From contig DATDDN010000109.1 of NCBI GenBank assembly GCA_036523795.1, positions 1 to 6,670 on the forward strand: a stretch of DNA of 6,670 bases, given 5' to 3'. The position numbers and the translations under genes are program-made. How positions within the stretch are numbered: the stretch's first letter is position 1; each line of letters starts with the position of its first letter. This DNA is from 39-52-133 sp036523795 (lineage in GTDB: Bacteria > Pseudomonadota > Gammaproteobacteria > Burkholderiales > Gallionellaceae). This document shows positions 1-6,499 of the stretch, piece after piece. Under the pieces are notes generated by a model. The model made no database searches. It was not told the origin of the DNA and saw only the letters and a program-made list of their open reading frames with translations.

Positions 1-164
1 ACGATCGTCGGCACCACCAGCCCCAGCGACAGGGGCGTCAACAAGGTCAGCAACGGCACTGCAATCAGGCCCGAACCGAAGCCGGCCAGGCCGCGCACCA
101 GGTAGGCCACGGCCAGGATGGTGACCGCCACCGTCAACTGCACTGTGTTCAGCGTATCCAGCAA
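1..164 (-). CDS. TauE/SafE (TSUP) family permease, N-terminal part
   Basis: This is the first 54 codons of a membrane protein whose remainder lies beyond the left edge of the window. The translation reads from a TTG start at 164-162 and stays open to base 1. It gives a short polar N-terminus, then a hydrophobic helix (about residues 10-24), the segment RGLAGFGSGLIAVPLL (about 25-40), and a second hydrophobic stretch. A conserved G-x-GFGxG-like segment in the first transmembrane region, followed by a proline-containing helix, is typical of TauE/SafE (TSUP) permeases. Members of that family are proposed to move sulfite, sulfonates or other small organic anions across the inner membrane. The TTG start is chosen because AGGAGA (176-171) lies about 7 bases upstream and no ATG is available. 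The gene is divergent from pilU. The substrate cannot be inferred. The family call is fairly secure, but it rests on a short fragment. Confidence 0.72.
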   Translation of the reverse strand, partial: MLDTLNTVQLTVAVTILAVAYLVRGLAGFGSGLIAVPLLTLLTPLSLGLVVPTI

Positions 165-263
165 ATTCTCTCTCCTGTCTGCTCTTCCCGCATGCTATGG
201 CATGCGCAGGCACGCCGTCCACCCTTCGCCATCCGCGACGTCAGCAGCGCCTGTCTGTCAACG

Positions 264-292
264 TTGAATATTGGCGCTTTATTGGATAGTCT
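264..292 (+). promoter_or_regulatory. Possible sigma-70 promoter for pilU
   Basis: In the 160-base divergent gap before pilU, TTGAAT (264-269) and TAGTCT (287-292) are 17 bases apart, each matching the -35/-10 consensus at 4 of 6 positions. The stretch 261-292 is locally A/T-rich compared with its surroundings. It would give a leader of about 25-30 bases before the pilU ATG at 325. This is consensus matching by eye only and the match is weak. No clear sigma-54 element (GG-N10-GC) was found in the same region. Confidence 0.25.
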
Positions 293-324
293 AGCCGCCC
301 CTAGAACAGCCCCTGGATTGCACG

Positions 325-1617
325 ATGTCTTCCACTTTTACCGACGAACAGGCTCACGCCTACATGATCAAGCTGCTCACTGCCATGAGTCAGGCGGGCG
401 GCTCCGACCTGTTCATCGCGCATGACTTCCCGCCCAGCATGAAGGCGCACGGCGAAATGCAGCCGATGACCGCGCAGAAACTGAACGGTGAAATCACGCG
501 CAAGCTGGCGCACTCGCTGATGAACGAAGAACAGCGCGCCGAGTTTGCCAAGGAAATGGAATGCAACTTCGCCATCTCGGTGCCGGGCGTGTCCCGCTTC
601 CGCGTCAACGTGTTCGTACAGCAGCAGCACGTGGGCATGGTGATCCGCACCATCGCCGCCGAAATCCCCAACTTCCAGAAGCTCGGCCTGCCCGAGGTGC
701 TCAAGGAAGTGATCATGAACAAGCGCGGCCTGGTGCTGGTGGTGGGCGGCACCGGTTCGGGCAAGTCGACCTCGCTGGCGGCGATGATCGACCACCGCAA
801 CAGCACCTCCAAGGGCCACATCATCACGGTGGAAGATCCGGTGGAGTATGTGCACCAGTCCAAGCAGTCGCTGATCACCCACCGCGAAGTGGGCGTGGAC
901 ACGCACAGCTGGCATCATGCACTGAAGAACACCCTGCGCCAGGCGCCGGACGTGATCCTGATCGGCGAGATCCGCGATGCGGAAACGATGGAGCACGCCA
1001 TCGCCTTCGCCGAAACCGGCCACCTGTGCCTGGGCACCCTGCACGCCAACAGCACCAACCAGACCCTGGACCGCATCATCAACTTCTTCCCCGAGGAACG
1101 GCGCAACCAGCTGCTGATGGACCTCTCCGCCAACCTGCGCGCCATCGTGTCGCAGCGCCTGGTACGCACCCAGGACGGCAAGGGACGCAAGGCAGCGATC
1201 GAGATCCTGCTCAACACCCCCACCATCGCCGACAAGATCTTCAAGGCCGAATTCCACGAGATCAAGGGCATCATGGAGAAATCGCGCGAGCTGGGCATGC
1301 GCACCTTCGACTGGGCGCTGTTCGACCTGTACAACGACGGCCACATCGCCTACGAAGAAGCGATCCGCAACGCTGATTCCGCCAACGAGCTGCGCCTCAA
1401 CATCAAGCTGAGGAGCCAGCGCGGTGAGCCGGCCGGCGCCACCAGCATGGAACTGTCGCTGCATCACTCCCCCACGCCGGAAGAACAGGCAGAAGAAGCC
1501 AAACGCCAGGAAGAACTGAAAAAGCAGGAAGAGAACCGGAAGGCGTACGAGCAAGCCCAGGCCGCCAAGGCCAAGGAGGCCGCAGCCCAACCCTCGGGCG
1601 GGCTCAGCATGCAATAG
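325..1617 (+). CDS. pilU: Type IV pilus accessory retraction ATPase PilU
   Basis: A 430-residue GspE/PilT-family hexameric ATPase that acts at the cytoplasmic base of the type IV pilus. PilU assists PilT in pilus retraction and so affects twitching, attachment and DNA uptake. Visible motifs are the N-terminal GGSDLF segment (25-30), Walker A GGTGSGKST (141-149), the Asp box ITVEDPVEYVH (167-177), Walker B DVILIGEIRD (209-218), and the His box TGHLCLGTLHANST (231-244). The C-domain segment RELGMRTFDWALF (321-333) and the later AIRNAD and ELRL segments match PilU rather than PilT. From memory, Pseudomonas PilU is about 382 residues, so this protein is longer. The excess is a few residues at the N-terminus and a charged Glu/Lys/Gln/Ala-rich tail (about 384-423), probably helical or coiled coil. 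The start at 325 has no convincing Shine-Dalgarno; the in-frame ATG at 364 (13 codons later) is an alternative. No pilT lies immediately upstream, where it usually sits. The gene converges with the methyltransferase gene, 11 bases apart. Confidence 0.95.
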   Translation: MSSTFTDEQAHAYMIKLLTAMSQAGGSDLFIAHDFPPSMKAHGEMQPMTAQKLNGEITRKLAHSLMNEEQRAEFAKEMECNFAISVPGVSRFRVNVFVQQQHVGMVIRTIAAEIPNFQKLGLPEVLKEVIMNKRGLVLVVGGTGSGKSTSLAAMIDHRNSTSKGHIITVEDPVEYVHQSKQSLITHREVGVDTHSWHHALKNTLRQAPDVILIGEIRDAETMEHAIAFAETGHLCLGTLHANSTNQTLDRIINFFPEERRNQLLMDLSANLRAIVSQRLVRTQDGKGRKAAIEILLNTPTIADKIFKAEFHEIKGIMEKSRELGMRTFDWALFDLYNDGHIAYEEAIRNADSANELRLNIKLRSQRGEPAGATSMELSLHHSPTPEEQAEEAKRQEELKKQEENRKAYEQAQAAKAKEAAAQPSGGLSMQ

Positions 1618-1628
1618 CGGCCCTGCCT

Positions 1629-2237
1629 CTAGCCGCGCTTGCGGGCAACCACGTCCATCAACGCCGATACGCCGTAATGCCCCTCGCCTTCGTTGATGAA
1701 GCTGATGTGCTCGGAGAAGTGCAGGATGTCCATGTCGGCAAAGGCGCTACGCAGCACGGCTTCGGTGTACAGGTTGTCGCCCTGTGACGGGCCGCCGGTG
1801 CGGAAGTCCAGCTGGCGCGGAGTGTAGCCCTGCAGCAGGAACAGGCCGCCAGGCTTGAGCGCGCGCTTGAGGTGGGCAAACACGGTGCCGCGCTGCTCGG
1901 GCGACAGGAACTGGATGAAGATCGCCACCACCACGTCGAAGCAGCTCTCGCCGCAATCCCAGTTGAGCAGGTCGGCCACCTCGCAATCCACCTTCACGCC
2001 GCGCTCCTGCGCCAGCTTCCTGGCCTTGGCCACCGCCACCGGCGAACCATCCATGGACACCACCTGCAGGCCCTGCTCGGCCAGCCACACGCCATTGCGT
2101 CCCTCGCCGTCCGCCACCGCCAGGCAGCGCATGCCCGGTTTCAGCCGTGCGTGCTGCGACGCCAGAAATGCATTAGGCGCAGTGCCGAAGTGATAGTCCT
2201 CGCCAGCGTAGCGCTCGTCCCAGATGTTTCCTGCCAT
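1629..2237 (-). CDS. Class I SAM-dependent methyltransferase, substrate unknown
   Basis: A 202-residue Rossmann-fold methyltransferase, predicted cytoplasmic because there is no signal peptide or membrane segment. From the ATG at 2237, an N-terminal WDERYAGEDYHFGTAPNAFL segment (6-25) precedes the core. The SAM-binding motif I is AVADGEGRNGVWLAE (40-54), a variant with DGEGRN instead of the usual GCGxG. The acidic residue ending beta strand 2 is D63 in SMDGS. FDVVVAIFIQFL (100-111) forms the strand 4 region, and LKPGGLFLLQ (127-136) is the post-motif segment. This architecture resembles the TehB/thiopurine-methyltransferase-like branch, whose members methylate small molecules or chalcogen oxyanions, but the substrate here is not determined. 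The ATG at 2237 is preferred over the adjacent TTG at 2240 because GGAG (2247-2244) sits 6 bases before it. The gene follows the MFS gene on the same strand after 58 bases and may share its transcript. Confidence 0.85.
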   Translation of the reverse strand: MAGNIWDERYAGEDYHFGTAPNAFLASQHARLKPGMRCLAVADGEGRNGVWLAEQGLQVVSMDGSPVAVAKARKLAQERGVKVDCEVADLLNWDCGESCFDVVVAIFIQFLSPEQRGTVFAHLKRALKPGGLFLLQGYTPRQLDFRTGGPSQGDNLYTEAVLRSAFADMDILHFSEHISFINEGEGHYGVSALMDVVARKRG

Positions 2238-2295
2238 CAACGACTCCCTGAATGATCTGCTGTAAAGGACAAAGTGTAGCAGCAGCTCGGCTGTT

Positions 2296-3501
2296 TCAGT
2301 GCACGCTTGCGTCGGCGGCGCGCGGCCTGTCGGGGCGCAACGACATGAATGCCACCAGCGCAGCCATGGCCAGCACTGCCGCCAGCAGGAAGGCGCCGGC
2401 CGGATGCAGCAGCCACAATGCGCCGGCGATCAGCGAGGCGGGCAGGTACAGCAGGCCGGTGACGAAGTTGTAGACGCCGATCGCGGAGGCGCACCTTTCC
2501 TCCTCGAGATCGGCGATGAAGGCCTTGCTCTGCGCCTCGTCGATCGCATAGAACACGCCGTACACGATGAACAGTGCGATGATGTGCCACTGCCTGGTGG
2601 CAAAGGCGAATGCCACGCACATCAGCAGATAGATGAGGTAGCCCGCCATGATCATGTGCGCCCTGCCCACGCGATCGCCCAGCTTGCCGATCAGCGGCGC
2701 GACGATGACGAAGGCGATGTTGAACAGGGCGTAGAGCAGTACGACGTCCTTCACCGAAAATCCGGTGCTGTAGGCGCGCAGCATGAGGAAGCCGAAACTG
2801 AAATAGGCCAGTGAAAATATCCCCGCCGTCACCAGGTAGCGCTTGAAGGCGGGGCTCAGCATCTGCCAGGTCTCCAGCATGTTCTCGCGCTCGTGCGGTA
2901 CGCCGGGCTGGTCCTTGATCCGGGCGAGCAGCACCACGCTGAGCAGCGCGGGAACCAGGGCGATTGCGAACAGGAGCTGGAACGTCGATTTCCCCTCCCC
3001 CAGCCAGGACAGCAAGGCGTACGCGACCAGCGGGCCGAGCACGGCGCCGGCCTTGTCCAGCGCCTTGTGCACGCCGAACGAGTAGCCCCTGCTGCCCTGG
3101 CGAGCCACGGCTGCAAGCCAGGCATCGCGCGGCGGCCCGCGGAAGCTCTTGCCCAGCCGCTCGACGATGCGAAAAATGCTGAGGCCGACTATGCTGCTGG
3201 AGACCAGCAGGATGAGCTTGGCCAGCGCGGAGAAAACATAACCGGCGAGGGCAAGGATCTTGCGTCTGCCGCTGCGGTCCGCCAGCCAGCCGGACAGGTA
3301 ATTGAGCGACGACGCCGACAGGTCGGCCATGCCCTCGATCACGCCCAGCAAAGCGGACGACGCGCCTGCGATGGCGGTGAAGAAGACCGCGAACACCGAG
3401 AAGATCATCTCGGAGCTGATGTCGGTCAGGAAGCTGACCACCCCCAGCCTGAGCACGTCCGGGTGCACGCCCAGCTTCCTGTTGATTGCATCAAGCAGCA
3501 T
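2296..3501 (-). CDS. Major facilitator superfamily (MFS) transporter
   Basis: A 401-residue polytopic inner-membrane protein of normal length for a 12-helix MFS permease. Two half-repeats are visible. The first carries FLTDISSEMIF (24-34), the loop 2-3 signature GWLADRSGRRK (71-81) and RGPPRDAWLA (121-130). The second carries the equivalent signature GKLGDRVGRAH (272-282). The FLTD-SSEM opening and the R-G-x-PRDA segment are typical of a widespread bacterial MFS subgroup usually annotated only as MFS transporter, some members of which are labelled drug efflux. The substrate and the direction of transport are unknown. The start at 3501 is supported by GGAGG (3512-3508) with a 6-base spacer. 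The upstream 79-residue gene ends 25 bases earlier on the same strand, so the two are probably co-transcribed, with the methyltransferase gene possibly following. The C-terminal 15 residues are polar and probably cytoplasmic. Confidence 0.9.
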   Translation of the reverse strand: MLLDAINRKLGVHPDVLRLGVVSFLTDISSEMIFSVFAVFFTAIAGASSALLGVIEGMADLSASSLNYLSGWLADRSGRRKILALAGYVFSALAKLILLVSSSIVGLSIFRIVERLGKSFRGPPRDAWLAAVARQGSRGYSFGVHKALDKAGAVLGPLVAYALLSWLGEGKSTFQLLFAIALVPALLSVVLLARIKDQPGVPHERENMLETWQMLSPAFKRYLVTAGIFSLAYFSFGFLMLRAYSTGFSVKDVVLLYALFNIAFVIVAPLIGKLGDRVGRAHMIMAGYLIYLLMCVAFAFATRQWHIIALFIVYGVFYAIDEAQSKAFIADLEEERCASAIGVYNFVTGLLYLPASLIAGALWLLHPAGAFLLAAVLAMAALVAFMSLRPDRPRAADASVH

Positions 3502-3526
3502 GGAGCCCCTCCGGTGCGTGTTGACG

Positions 3527-3766
3527 CTAATGCCCCAGCGCCTTCAGCTTGCCCAGCGTCTCGTTGATCTGCTCGTCGCTCAGGCCGAATGCTTTCGCGA
3601 TCAGATTGCGGTGTTCCTGGATGATGCCAAGCACATCGCTGATGGAGTTGCAGGACTGCAGCCGGGATTTGAGATGCAGAATTTTGGGCAAATCGAATAG
3701 TCCGGGCGTACGGCTCCCGCTCCTGAGGGCGGCCTCGATGATGCTGCTGACTTCGTCCTTGTTCAT
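3527..3766 (-). CDS. Small protein of unknown function (79 residues)
   Basis: I do not recognise this protein. It is soluble-looking, with no signal peptide, membrane helix, cysteine-based metal site or clear DNA-binding motif. The translation starts MNKDEVSSIIEAALRSG, has a central TPGLFDLPKILHLKSRLQ segment (about 20-37), and ends with an amphipathic stretch containing FGLSDEQINETLGKL. Its pattern suggests three or four short helices. There is a single cysteine (about residue 39). The reading frame is open further upstream to 3847, but the ATG at 3766 is chosen because AGGAG (3776-3772) lies 5 bases before it. The additional N-terminal residues (rich in Cys and Arg) would not look like part of the same domain. 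It is the first gene of the minus-strand block leading into the MFS transporter 25 bases away. A role as a small regulator or partner of that transporter is a guess from position only. Confidence 0.75.
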   Translation of the reverse strand: MNKDEVSSIIEAALRSGSRTPGLFDLPKILHLKSRLQSCNSISDVLGIIQEHRNLIAKAFGLSDEQINETLGKLKALGH

Positions 3767-3794
3767 GGTCACTCCTGCTTGTGCGCAAAAAAAC

Positions 3795-3821
3795 ATTCTA
3801 TGGCGAATGTGCCCGCAACAA
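3795..3821 (-). promoter_or_regulatory. Possible sigma-70 promoter for the minus-strand block
   Basis: Reading the minus strand, TAGAAT (3800-3795) matches the -10 consensus at 5 of 6 positions. TTGTTG (3821-3816) is a partial -35 match, 15 bases upstream, which is shorter than ideal. A transcript would begin near 3788, leaving a leader of about 20 bases with the Shine-Dalgarno of the 79-residue gene inside it. A run of seven T follows the -10 box on this strand (complement of 3787-3793). This was found by eye and is supported mainly by the good -10 box and its sensible placement. Confidence 0.33.
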
Positions 3822-3938
3822 CCACCACAAATTTCACGACGCGGCACCGCGCGACTTAACCATGCTTGGCGGCGGGTTGCTTTCCCCTGCGATCTCTGCT
3901 GAAATTCAATTCCCGACTAAAATACTCAATTTATAGGC

Positions 3939-5429
3939 ATGGCCGCTGTAGCGACTGCAACGACCCCGCGCACTCCCTCCCAGGAAGCCCTGCTGAAAGG
4001 CCTCCTGGCCCTGTTGCCGGCCAGCGCCGTATTGACCTCCCCGGAAGACCTGCGCCCATTCGAGTGCGATGCCCTGTCGGTCTACAGGCGCCTGCCGCTG
4101 GTCGTGGTGCTGCCGGAGACGGTCGCGCAGGTGCAGGCCATCATGCGCCTGTGCCACCGGCTGCGCGTGCCGGTGGTGGCGCGCGGCGCGGGCACGGGAC
4201 TTTCCGGCGGCGCATTGCCGCTGGGCGATGGCGTGCTGCTCAGCCTGGCGCGCTTCCAGCGCATCCTCGGCATCGACCCGCACAACGCGCTCGCCACCGT
4301 GCAGCCCGGCGTGCGCAACCTGGCCATCTCTGAGGCTGCCGCCGCCTACGGCATGTATTACGCACCTGACCCCTCGTCGCAGATCGCCTGCACCATAGGC
4401 GGCAACGTGGCGGAAAACTCCGGCGGCGTGCACTGCCTCAAATACGGCCTCACCGTGCACAACATCCTGATGCTCAAAATCGTCACCGTGGAGGGCGAGC
4501 TGCTCACCATCGGCAGCGAAACGCTGGACACGCCGGGCTACGACCTGCTTGCCCTGCTGACCGGATCGGAAGGCATGCTGGGCGTCATCGTCGAGGTGAC
4601 GGTCAGGCTGCTGGCCAGGCCCGAGCGCGCGCAGGTGGTGCTGGCGGCGTTCGACGACGTGCTGAAGGCCGGCGAAGCGGTGGGCGCGATCATCGCCGCC
4701 GGCATCATCCCCGCCGGGCTGGAGATGATGGACAGGCTCGCCATCCAGGCGGCGGAAGACTTTGCCCACGCCGGCTATCCGCGCGATGCCGAGGCCATCC
4801 TGCTGTGCGAACTGGACGGCAGCAATGCGGAAGTCTCCGAAAACATCATGGCGGTGCGCGAGCTGTTCAGCGCGAGCGGCGCCACCGAGGTGCGCACCGC
4901 GGCGGACGAAGCCGAGCGGCAGCTGTTCTGGAAGGGCCGCAAATCGGCCTTCCCCGCGGTGGGGCGAATGTCGCCCGACTACTACTGCATGGACGGCACC
5001 ATCCCGCGCCGCCGCCTGCCGCAGGTGCTGCGCCAGATCAGCGCGTGGTCGCAGGAATACGGCCTGGCGGTGGCCAACGTGTTTCATGCCGGCGACGGCA
5101 ACCTGCATCCGCTGATCCTGTTCGATGCCAACAAGGAGGGCGAGCTGGCACGCACCGAGGAATTCGGCCAGCGCATCCTGCAGCTGTGCGTCGAGGTGGG
5201 CGGCACCATCACCGGCGAGCACGGCGTCGGCACGGAGAAGATAGACCAGATGTGCATCCAGTTCCGCGCAGCCGAGCTGGCACAGTTCCACGCGGTGAAG
5301 GCGGCGTTCGATCCCAACGGCCTGCTCAACCCTGGCAAGGCGGTGCCCAGCCTGCACCGCTGCGCCGAATTCGGCGCCATGCGCGTGCACCACGGGCGAC
5401 TGCCCCATCCTGAACTGGAGCGGTTCTGA
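3939..5429 (+). CDS. glcD: Glycolate oxidase, FAD-binding catalytic subunit GlcD
   Basis: A 496-residue flavoprotein, close to the roughly 499 residues of Escherichia coli GlcD. With GlcE and GlcF it oxidises glycolate (and often D-lactate) to glyoxylate, passing electrons to the membrane quinone pool. The N-terminal FAD-binding domain (PCMH type) contains ECDALSVYR (42-50), the pyrophosphate-binding loop RGAGTGLSGGAL (82-93), and PDPSSQIACTIGGNVAENSG (143-162). The C-terminal FAD-linked oxidase domain carries FHAGDGNLHP (382-391), ITGEHGVGTEK (424-434) and FDPNGLLNPGK (457-467), with histidines typical of the active site. The N-terminus up to the ECD-LS-YR block is about as long as in E. coli, which supports the ATG at 3939 despite a weak ribosome site (AGG only 1 base before it). 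The gene overlaps glcE by 1 base (TGATG). An FAD-linked D-lactate dehydrogenase is the main alternative, but the glcE and glcF neighbours make GlcD the better call. Confidence 0.95.
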   Translation: MAAVATATTPRTPSQEALLKGLLALLPASAVLTSPEDLRPFECDALSVYRRLPLVVVLPETVAQVQAIMRLCHRLRVPVVARGAGTGLSGGALPLGDGVLLSLARFQRILGIDPHNALATVQPGVRNLAISEAAAAYGMYYAPDPSSQIACTIGGNVAENSGGVHCLKYGLTVHNILMLKIVTVEGELLTIGSETLDTPGYDLLALLTGSEGMLGVIVEVTVRLLARPERAQVVLAAFDDVLKAGEAVGAIIAAGIIPAGLEMMDRLAIQAAEDFAHAGYPRDAEAILLCELDGSNAEVSENIMAVRELFSASGATEVRTAADEAERQLFWKGRKSAFPAVGRMSPDYYCMDGTIPRRRLPQVLRQISAWSQEYGLAVANVFHAGDGNLHPLILFDANKEGELARTEEFGQRILQLCVEVGGTITGEHGVGTEKIDQMCIQFRAAELAQFHAVKAAFDPNGLLNPGKAVPSLHRCAEFGAMRVHHGRLPHPELERF

Positions 5430-6493
5430 TGGTGGGGCAGGACATCAGCGCCGCCCTGCAGCAGCAGGTGCTGGACGCCCTCAATACCGGCACGCCGCTG
5501 CACATACGCGGCAGCGGCAGCAAGTCCTTCCTCGGCAATGCCACGCAAGGCATGGCCCTGTCCGTCGCCCCCCATCGCGGCATCGTCGACTACGATCCGC
5601 GCGAGCTGGTGATCACCGCACGCGCCGGCACGCCGCTGCACGAACTGGAGAGGGTGCTCGCCGATGCCGGCCAGATGCTCACCTTCGAGCCGCCGCACTT
5701 CGGCACGCAGGCCACGCTGGGCGGCACCATTGCCTGCAACCTCTCCGGGCCGCGCCGCCCCTACGCCGGCGCGGCACGCGATGCGCTGCTCGGCTGCAAG
5801 ATGATCAACGGGCGCGGCGAGCCGCTGCAGTTCGGAGGGCAGGTGATGAAAAACGTGGCCGGCTACGACGTGTCGCGCCTGATGGCGGGCGCCTGGGGCA
5901 CCCTGGGCGTGCTGCTGGAAGCAAGCATCAAGGTGCTGCCGCGCCCGGCCGCAAGCCTCACCGTGATGCACGAGTGCGGCGTCGAGGCCGCCATCCAGCG
6001 CATGAGCCAGCTGCTGTCCGAGTCCGTGCCGCTGGATGCCGCCTGCCACCACGCCGGCCATCTCTACCTGCGCCTGTCCGGCAGCGAGCAGGCCGTGCGG
6101 CATGCGCATGCACACCTCGGCGGCGAAGCGCTCGAGAAGGGTGGGCCGTTCTGGCACACGCTGCGCGAACAGCAGCTGCCTTTCTTCGGCGGTAGCCAGC
6201 CGCTGTATCGGGTGCTGGTGAAGCCTGCCACCCCGCCCCTGCCGATCAGCGGCAACTGGCTGCTGGACTGGGGCGGTGCGCAGCGCTGGCTGGCGAGCGA
6301 CGCGCCGCTCGGCTATATCCGCGAACGCGTGGCGGCGGCGGGAGGCCATGTCAGCTGCTACCGCAACCCGCCGCCTGGCGGCGAACGCTTCGAGCCGCTC
6401 GCCGCCCCCCTGCTCAAGCTGCACCAGCGCCTGAAGCACAGCTTCGACCCGCACGACATCTTCAATCGCGGCCGCCTGTATCCGAGCCTGTAA
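5429..6493 (+). CDS. glcE: Glycolate oxidase, FAD-binding subunit GlcE
   Basis: A 354-residue protein, close to the roughly 350 residues of E. coli GlcE. It is the second FAD-binding subunit of glycolate dehydrogenase and is required for complex activity. The FAD-binding domain shows the pyrophosphate-binding loop IRGSGSKSFLG (26-36), then FEPPHFGTQATLGGTIACN (86-104), SGPRRPYAGAARD (106-118) and QVMKNVAGYDVSRLMAG (138-154). These are the hallmark GlcE blocks. The C-terminal half is shorter and less conserved than in GlcD and lacks the HAGDGN and GEHG motifs, as expected for GlcE. It ends with LKHSFDPHDIFNRGRLYP, the family's usual terminal motif. The start is supported by GGAG (5417-5420) 8 bases upstream inside the glcD end, and by the 1-base overlap of stop and start, which implies translational coupling. 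glcF follows after 6 bases. Confidence 0.95.
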   Translation: MVGQDISAALQQQVLDALNTGTPLHIRGSGSKSFLGNATQGMALSVAPHRGIVDYDPRELVITARAGTPLHELERVLADAGQMLTFEPPHFGTQATLGGTIACNLSGPRRPYAGAARDALLGCKMINGRGEPLQFGGQVMKNVAGYDVSRLMAGAWGTLGVLLEASIKVLPRPAASLTVMHECGVEAAIQRMSQLLSESVPLDAACHHAGHLYLRLSGSEQAVRHAHAHLGGEALEKGGPFWHTLREQQLPFFGGSQPLYRVLVKPATPPLPISGNWLLDWGGAQRWLASDAPLGYIRERVAAAGGHVSCYRNPPPGGERFEPLAAPLLKLHQRLKHSFDPHDIFNRGRLYPSL

Positions 6494-6499
6494 CCAGCC

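Noticed and set aside
271..286. Possible sigma-54 promoter (TGGCGC then TTGGA) before pilU
   Set aside because: The second half lacks the GC dinucleotide at the required distance from GG, so the match fails the core rule.
301..1614. A 437-codon open frame on the minus strand across all of pilU
   Set aside because: It is antisense to a confidently identified gene. Its translation is rich in His, Arg, Val and Gly with no domain, which is what a high-GC gene gives in the mirrored frame.
1584..1636. Possible terminator hairpins at the pilU/methyltransferase convergence (AGCCC/GGGCT at 1584-1604; GCGGC/GCCGC at 1617-1636)
   Set aside because: Stems are only 5 base pairs with loops of 10-11 bases and neither strand has a following T run, so they do not make a convincing intrinsic terminator.
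2281..2295. Small inverted repeat CAGC/GCTG between the MFS and methyltransferase genes
   Set aside because: A 4-base-pair stem with a 3-base loop and no T run is expected by chance in GC-rich DNA.
3767..3847. Upstream in-frame extension of the 79-residue gene to an ATG at 3847
   Set aside because: The added residues are Cys/Arg-rich and unlike the rest, the extension runs through the likely promoter, and the internal ATG at 3766 has a well-spaced AGGAG.
3906..5408. A 500-codon open frame on the minus strand across glcD
   Set aside because: Same cause as the pilU antisense frame: low-complexity Ala/Arg/His/Gln composition, no motif, and glcD is unambiguous.
5084..6454. A 456-codon open frame on the minus strand across glcE and the end of glcD
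   Set aside because: It spans two real genes on the opposite strand and its composition is that of a GC-driven shadow frame.
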